Assembly: GCA_017531225.1 (NCBI GenBank)
Contig: JAFXLL010000011.1
Location: 1-64,000, forward strand
Length of the DNA: 64,000 nt
DNA from: Bacteroidales bacterium
Lineage (GTDB): Bacteria; Bacteroidota; Bacteroidia; Bacteroidales; F082
Reading direction: 5' to 3'
Made by a program: the position numbers and the translations under genes. The notes beneath the pieces are model-generated. The model did not search any database and was not told where the DNA came from. It saw only the letters and a list, made by a program, of their open reading frames with translations. Shown piece after piece: positions 60,272 to 64,000 of this stretch. Numbering within the stretch: position 1 is the first letter of the stretch; each line of letters starts with the position of its first letter.

Positions 60272-60436
60272 TTTAGGCACTTGATTCTTCTTGTGTTATT
60301 TATGAATCAATAATGTAATAATAATTTTTCTAAATAATACTTGATAATTAATATAAAACTGTTATTTTTGCGAAATAAAGTGGATTGAGAAAACGATAAA
60401 AATTCGCAAAAAATCGAATTATTTAAAATCTTTTAT

Positions 60437-60444
60437 TATTTTTG
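60437..60444 (+). promoter_or_regulatory. -7 box of higBA promoter
   Basis: TATTTTTG, four bases before the GTG start of higB, so the message is nearly leaderless. Confidence 0.55.
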
Positions 60445-60448
60445 CTCC

Positions 60449-60763
60449 GTGATAGTAACATTTGACATGGTTTATCTTCAAGAATTATATGAAATAGGGA
60501 AGACCAGTGATAAAAAGCACCGTTATCAACCTGATATTGTGAAGCGATACCAACAGAGGATTAAGATTTTGGAGTCGGCTCCTCGGATTGAGACGTTGTT
60601 TCAGTTGAATTCGTTGAATTATGAGGTGTTAGAAGGAGATAAGGCTGGGATTTCATCCATACGTGTCAATGATAAATATCGTATTGAGTTCACCGTAAGC
60701 TATCAAGAAGAACCTGTCGTGACTATTTGTAATATACTTGAGTTGTCAAACCATTATAAATGA
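60449..60763 (+). CDS. higB: HigB/RelE-family mRNA interferase toxin
   Basis: 104 residues from a GTG start at 60449 (MIVTFDMVYLQELYE). KYRIEFTVSYQEEPVVTICNILELSNHYK at the end is the HigB pattern; conserved basic residues include the KHRYQPDIVKRYQQRI block. The toxin cuts mRNA on the ribosome and is held by HigA. A start at ATG 60467 would remove the first strand and is less likely. Toxin first, antitoxin second is the normal HigBA order. Confidence 0.88.
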   Translation: MIVTFDMVYLQELYEIGKTSDKKHRYQPDIVKRYQQRIKILESAPRIETLFQLNSLNYEVLEGDKAGISSIRVNDKYRIEFTVSYQEEPVVTICNILELSNHYK

Positions 60764-60770
60764 CGCTGAA

Positions 60771-61115
60771 ATGATTAAGTTGAAAGATATTGATCCTCAA
60801 ATGATCGCCAACAATCTGAAACCGTCCGAACCGGTTCACCCAGGGCTTCTATTAAAGGAAGAGATTGAATGTCGTGGTATCACACAGAAGAGTCTGGCAA
60901 AACAGATGGGGGTTTCCTATACGGTGCTGAATGAGATCCTCAACGGCAAACGTCCCATTTCGGTGGAATATGCTTTGTATCTTGAGGCAGTGTTAGGAGT
61001 GGATGCTCAATTATGGATTCAAATGCAGGCGGATTACAACCTTCAGGTTGCCAAAAGCGATAAAACCATCATGCGTCGCATCAAAGAAATCCGAAAGATG
61101 GCGGCGGTATTGTGA
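60771..61115 (+). CDS. higA: HigA-family antitoxin
   Basis: 114 residues from the ATG at 60771 (MIKLKDIDPQMIANNLKPSE). VHPGLLLKEEIECRGITQKSLAKQMGVSYTVLNEILNGKRPI is the HigA HTH. It starts seven bases after the toxin stop. It binds HigB and represses the operon. Confidence 0.9.
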   Translation: MIKLKDIDPQMIANNLKPSEPVHPGLLLKEEIECRGITQKSLAKQMGVSYTVLNEILNGKRPISVEYALYLEAVLGVDAQLWIQMQADYNLQVAKSDKTIMRRIKEIRKMAAVL

Positions 61116-61131
61116 TTCTCCGAATAATTAT

Positions 61132-61139
61132 TATATTTG
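61132..61139 (+). promoter_or_regulatory. -7 box of structured RNA
   Basis: TATATTTG, inside the higA-zinc-ribbon gap, followed by a transcript without a reading frame until 61420. Confidence 0.55.
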
Positions 61140-61145
61140 CAAACG

Positions 61146-61385
61146 AATAACCATTTAAACAATCGAACAAAAGAAAAAGATAAACACAAAAGACATATTT
61201 TAAGATAGCGTTTGTAGCTGTCCTTGAACACCAAAGTTCCATTTAGTCCCCCGTTTTGGCGGGGCAACATTCCAAGGATAAGTCAACAAATGCCGTATTT
61301 GTTACGGCGTGGATGACTTGTTAGGAATGTAGGGCGTGGAACCCCTGGTGTTCAAGCAAGGTTAAATCCACGCTGTTTTTGTTTT
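61146..61385 (+). ncRNA. Structured RNA, possible 6S-like or leader RNA
   Basis: No reading frame, but nested stems are visible: P1 CTTGAACACCA (61223-61233) with TGGTGTTCAAG (61346-61356); P2 GTTCCA (61236-61241) with TGGAAC (61337-61342); hairpin CCCCG-TTTTGG-CGGGG (61249-61264); P4 ACATTCC (61267-61273) with GGAATGT (61324-61330); P5 AAGTCA (61280-61285) with TGACTT (61314-61319); hairpin GCCGTA-TTTGT-TACGGC (61292-61308). ATCCACGC (61366-61373) before a T-rich tail can pair with 61307-61314 or, as TCCACGC, with 61334-61340, giving a terminator that would break the inner stems. It may be a Bacteroidales-1/6S-like RNA or a regulatory leader of the zinc-ribbon gene. Confidence 0.62.
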
Positions 61386-61419
61386 GTGTAAATAGTTGAA
61401 CCATTAAAACAATAGGATC

Positions 61420-62481
61420 ATGAAAGCGATTAAATGTGAAATGTGCGGAAGCAATGACGTAGTCAAGCAAGATGGACTTTTTGTTTGTCAGAATTGTGGC
61501 ACGAAGTATTCTGTTGAGGAAGCAAAGAAACTAATGATTGAGGGAACTGTGGATGTGAAAGGTACGGTTAAGGTTGATACATCAGATGAGTTGCAGAATT
61601 TATATAAATTGGCACGAGCCGCATCCATTGAGAAGAATACCGAGAATGCTGCGAGGTATTATAACCAAATACTTGTTAAAGATCCTGATAGTTGGGAGGC
61701 GAATTATTATGCAGTATACTATAAATCTATGAGTTGCAGGCTCGGAGAGATACGAAAAGCGGCAAAAAATTTGGCGAATTGCCTTCCTCGTGTAATGAAA
61801 TTGGTGAAAGCATACGTAACCGAAGAAGCGGAACAAAAAAGAATAGTTGAAGAAATCTGTGTGAAAAACTGTGAGATTTCGACTATGTTATACGGAGCGG
61901 CTACTGAGCATTATAATGGCATTGCAGAATCTATCAAATATGAATACGAAGAGGAGTATATCCATAATGTGATAGAAATTCAGCAAATAATGTATTTTTA
62001 TGGAGTGGTTCTTGAGAAAGAGTTTAAGGATGCATACATGTCCGTCGCTGTAGAAAGTTGGAAATTTGGAGTGAGAATACATGTGAAACTGTTTAAATAC
62101 CTTAATTCAGAGGCGCGACAGGAGCAACTGAAAGATTTAGAAAGCGTTGTGGAGAAGATTCAAGAATACGAGCCGACCTATGAAATGCCTGAAATCGATT
62201 ATGGAAAAAGTAGTTCTGGCTGTTATGTTGCTACGGCAGTATATGGTTCGTACAATTGCCCCGAAGTCTGGACCCTTCGCCGTTTTCGCGACAACACTTT
62301 GGACGAGACATGGTATGGCCGTGCTTTCATAAAGACTTATTATGCCATTAGCCCGACATTGGTAAGCTGGTTTGGTAATACCGAATGGTTCAAAAAAATG
62401 TGGCGGAAACCATTAGATAGAATGGTGGATTCGCTTCGCAAGAAAGGGGTGGAGTCAACGCCGTATCAGGATAAATATTGA
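61420..62481 (+). CDS. Zinc-ribbon protein with CFI-box C-terminal domain
   Basis: 353 residues. N-terminal zinc ribbon C-x2-C...C-x2-C (CEMCGSND, CQNCGTKYS). The middle is helical with a TPR-like unit (ENAARYYNQILVKDPDSWEANYYAVYY). The C-terminal part from about 265 (SGCYVATAVYGSYNCPEVWTLRRFRD) is the CFI-box domain found at the end of assorted bacterial proteins. Function is unknown. It follows the structured RNA and may be read through from it. Confidence 0.75.
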   Translation: MKAIKCEMCGSNDVVKQDGLFVCQNCGTKYSVEEAKKLMIEGTVDVKGTVKVDTSDELQNLYKLARAASIEKNTENAARYYNQILVKDPDSWEANYYAVYYKSMSCRLGEIRKAAKNLANCLPRVMKLVKAYVTEEAEQKRIVEEICVKNCEISTMLYGAATEHYNGIAESIKYEYEEEYIHNVIEIQQIMYFYGVVLEKEFKDAYMSVAVESWKFGVRIHVKLFKYLNSEARQEQLKDLESVVEKIQEYEPTYEMPEIDYGKSSSGCYVATAVYGSYNCPEVWTLRRFRDNTLDETWYGRAFIKTYYAISPTLVSWFGNTEWFKKMWRKPLDRMVDSLRKKGVESTPYQDKY

Positions 62482-62513
62482 GAAGTACGAATACAAATGC
62501 TATTGTGATAGCA

Positions 62514-62725
62514 GCATGCCAAAGGCACGCAATTTAAGTAACCCCACACTAAGCGTAGCGCAGTGTGGGGTAGGGGGACGCTCCTATCATCTATGGCGTG
62601 TCGAAGACATGCTACGGAAACCCAATTGTGGAGATGTAGCGTGCTTTCAGCACGCCTGAGCAGACTCTCATTGTGACACCCCACACTTCGTGCGGGGTTA
62701 ATAAAATAACGTGCCTCCGGCACGT
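62514..62725. repeat. Cluster of five REP-like palindromes
   Basis: H1 GCATGCC-AAA-GGCACGC (62514-62530, one mismatch); H2 ACCCCACACT...AGTGTGGGGT (62541-62571, perfect 10-bp arms); H3 GCGTGC-TTTCA-GCACGC (62639-62655); H4 ACCCC-A-CAC...GTG-C-GGGGT (62678-62698); H5 ACGTGCC-TCC-GGCACGT (62709-62725). H2 and H4 share ACCCCACACT; H1, H3 and H5 share a GTGC...GCAC core. The 320-base gap between the zinc-ribbon gene and etfB holds these and no gene. Confidence 0.75.
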
Positions 62726-62762
62726 CAATAAAATAAAAAATCGAGACTAAGAAAAAAAAGCC

Positions 62763-62770
62763 TATCTTTG
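62763..62770 (+). promoter_or_regulatory. -7 box of etfBA promoter
   Basis: TATCTTTG, 31 bases before the etfB ATG at 62802. Confidence 0.65.
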
Positions 62771-62801
62771 CCGCCGATTTGAAAACGAGATTTTTTATTT
62801 T

Positions 62802-63689
62802 ATGACAAAAGCATTGAAAATCGTGGTGCTTGCCAAGCAAGTGCCCGATACGAGAAATGTGGGTAAGGACGCCATGACGCCTGAAGGCACCGTGAATCGC
62901 GCCGCCCTGCCCGCTATCTTTAACCCTGAGGACCTTAACGCCCTCGAACAGGCGCTTCGTCTGAAGGAACAAAACCCCGGCAGCACCGTCGGCGTGCTCA
63001 CCATGGGCCCACCCCGTGCCGGCGAAATCATCCGCCAAGGCCTCTTCCGTGGCGCCGACACAGGTTGGCTGCTCACAGACAGACTTTTTGCAGGTGCCGA
63101 TACCTTAGCTACATCATACGCATTGGCCACCGCCATCAAGAAGATCGGTGATGTGGATATCGTCATCGGAGGCCGTCAGGCTATCGATGGTGACACTGCC
63201 CAAGTGGGTCCACAAGTGGCTCAGAAATTAGGCCTCAACCAAGTGACCTACGCTGAGGAAATCCTCAAGATCGAAAATAACATCGCCACCATCCGCCGTC
63301 ATATTGATGGGGGAGTGGAGACTGTGGAAGTGCCGCTGCCTTGCGTGATTACCGTGAACGGTAGTGCAGCCCCCTGCCGTCCTTGCAACGCCAAGTTGGT
63401 GATGAAATACAAGTACGCTATGTGCCCACTTGAAGTGGATGTGAATACTGAAGCCGGAAGACGGAATTCAGAATTGAGCGCTGAGCGTCCTTACCTGAAG
63501 CTGAACCAGTGGAGCGTAGCCGACGTGGATGGCGACCCAGAACAGTGTGGTCTCTCAGGAAGCCCCACCAAGGTGAAGACCGTGCAAAACATCGTGTTCC
63601 AGGCCAAGGAGAGCAAAACCCTCACTGCCAGCGACGCCGATGTGGAAGGCTTGATTAAAGAATTGTTGGACGAAAAGATTATCGGATAA
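62802..63689 (+). CDS. etfB: Electron transfer flavoprotein beta subunit
   Basis: 295 residues. LKIVVLAKQVPDTRNVG at the N-terminus, VTMGPPRAGEIIRQG-like LTMGPPRAGEI, and IVIGGRQAIDGDTAQVGPQVAQKLG mark EtfB (AMP/FAD-binding ETF). It pairs with EtfA and shuttles electrons from acyl-CoA or similar dehydrogenases. C-terminal length exceeds E. coli-type FixA by about 30 residues, as in many anaerobes. Followed two bases later by etfA. Confidence 0.93.
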   Translation: MTKALKIVVLAKQVPDTRNVGKDAMTPEGTVNRAALPAIFNPEDLNALEQALRLKEQNPGSTVGVLTMGPPRAGEIIRQGLFRGADTGWLLTDRLFAGADTLATSYALATAIKKIGDVDIVIGGRQAIDGDTAQVGPQVAQKLGLNQVTYAEEILKIENNIATIRRHIDGGVETVEVPLPCVITVNGSAAPCRPCNAKLVMKYKYAMCPLEVDVNTEAGRRNSELSAERPYLKLNQWSVADVDGDPEQCGLSGSPTKVKTVQNIVFQAKESKTLTASDADVEGLIKELLDEKIIG

Positions 63690-63691
63690 CC

Positions 63692-64000
63692 ATGAACAAC
63701 GTATTCGTATATATCGAGACCGAAGGCACACAGGTGGCCGAAGTCTCACAGGAGTTGCTCACCAAAGGGCGTAAACTGGCCGACCAACTGGGCGTGGAAC
63801 TGCACGCTGTTGTGGCTGGCACAGGCATCAAGGGCAAGGTGGAAGACCAGATCCTGCCTTATGGCGTGGATAAGCTGTTCGCTTTCGACGGCGAAGGCCT
63901 GTTCCCCTACACCTCAGCACCGCATACCGATATCCTCGTCAACCTCTTCAAGGAAGAACAACCACAGATCTGCTTGATGGGCGCTACCGTCATCGGTCGT
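63692..64000 (+). CDS. etfA: Electron transfer flavoprotein alpha subunit, 5' part
   Basis: 103 codons from the ATG at 63692 (MNNVFVYIETEGTQVAEVSQ) to the window edge with no stop. ELLTKGRKLADQLGVELHAVVAG and QICLMGATVIGR match the N-terminal domain of EtfA. The FAD-binding C-terminal domain lies outside the window. It starts two bases after etfB and forms its usual operon. Confidence 0.9.
   Translation, partial: MNNVFVYIETEGTQVAEVSQELLTKGRKLADQLGVELHAVVAGTGIKGKVEDQILPYGVDKLFAFDGEGLFPYTSAPHTDILVNLFKEEQPQICLMGATVIGR

Noticed and set aside
62466-63038. 190-codon minus-strand frame over the palindromes and etfB start
   Set aside because: It crosses five hairpins, the etfB promoter and etfB itself; no domain is visible.
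1-64000. CRISPR arrays, tRNA genes, transposases, integrases
   Set aside because: No spaced direct repeats of CRISPR type, no cloverleaf-like sequence in the gaps and no transposase or integrase motifs were seen. A tRNA finder was not available.

Overview
The window looks like a chromosomal piece of a Bacteroidota genome, most probably order Bacteroidales. Support comes from many promoters of the Bacteroidota type (-7 box TAnnTTTG, commonly TATCTTTG or TATTTTTG, 20 to 60 bases before the start codon), the near absence of Shine-Dalgarno sequences, an S16 ribosomal protein with a long Ala/Glu-rich tail, GldI-like FKBP lipoproteins and lipoboxes of the SSC/TGC kind. The window opens inside the leader of a minus-strand rRNA operon and closes inside etfA.

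Layout. 1-900: rRNA operon leader and promoter, then very AT-rich DNA with repeated 13-bp half-sites ahead of an XRE regulator. 0.9-3.9 kb: nrnA and two FKBP-type prolyl isomerase lipoproteins. 3.9-8.9 kb (minus): surface polysaccharide genes (O-antigen ligase/polymerase-like protein, two Wzz-like chain-length proteins, a flippase). 9.0-14.9 kb: clpS-relA facing tatC, an AtoE-like transporter and a cysteine desulfidase. 14.9-31.2 kb: mostly housekeeping genes (TPR proteins, lolD, nth, recA, phosphohexomutase, rfbD, yebC, rpsP, a DMT permease, a CDF transporter with a C-terminal fusion, ybaK, a large MscS channel). 31.4-38.3 kb: an XRE regulator facing an unknown gene, then redox genes (lipidated flavin-reductase-like protein, C_GCAxxG_C_C protein, TlpA-like protein, NapH-like ferredoxin, YjdI/YjdJ pair) and an AlkZ-like protein. 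38.4-40.0 kb: DMT permease and nitroreductase.

40.2-52.0 kb is accessory and defence-like: RhuM-Fic protein, DUF4160/DUF2442-HTH pair, AAA+ ATPase, GmrSD-like DUF262/DUF1524 protein, zinc metallopeptidase, PD-(D/E)XK nuclease, unknown proteins, WYL regulator, HTH-Fic protein and DEDDh exonuclease. The main observation of this report is a promoter element with completely fixed spacing, YTGYGC-N9-GCACAR-N12-TTYGC, found five times here. It precedes the AAA+, metallopeptidase, small-protein/nuclease, unknown and WYL genes. I read it as the operator of a local regulon, probably run by the WYL protein, whose own promoter carries a copy. The HTH-Fic gene has a separate palindromic operator.

52.1-64.0 kb: a DNA polymerase III alpha subunit fused at its N-terminus to a DEDDh exonuclease, a tyrosine phosphatase, a C69 dipeptidase, thioredoxin, a DUF58 protein, a HigBA toxin-antitoxin pair, a strongly structured intergenic RNA (61.1-61.4 kb) with mutually exclusive pairings at its 3' end, a zinc-ribbon protein, a cluster of REP-like palindromes and etfBA.

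No tRNA gene, CRISPR array, transposase or integrase was seen.
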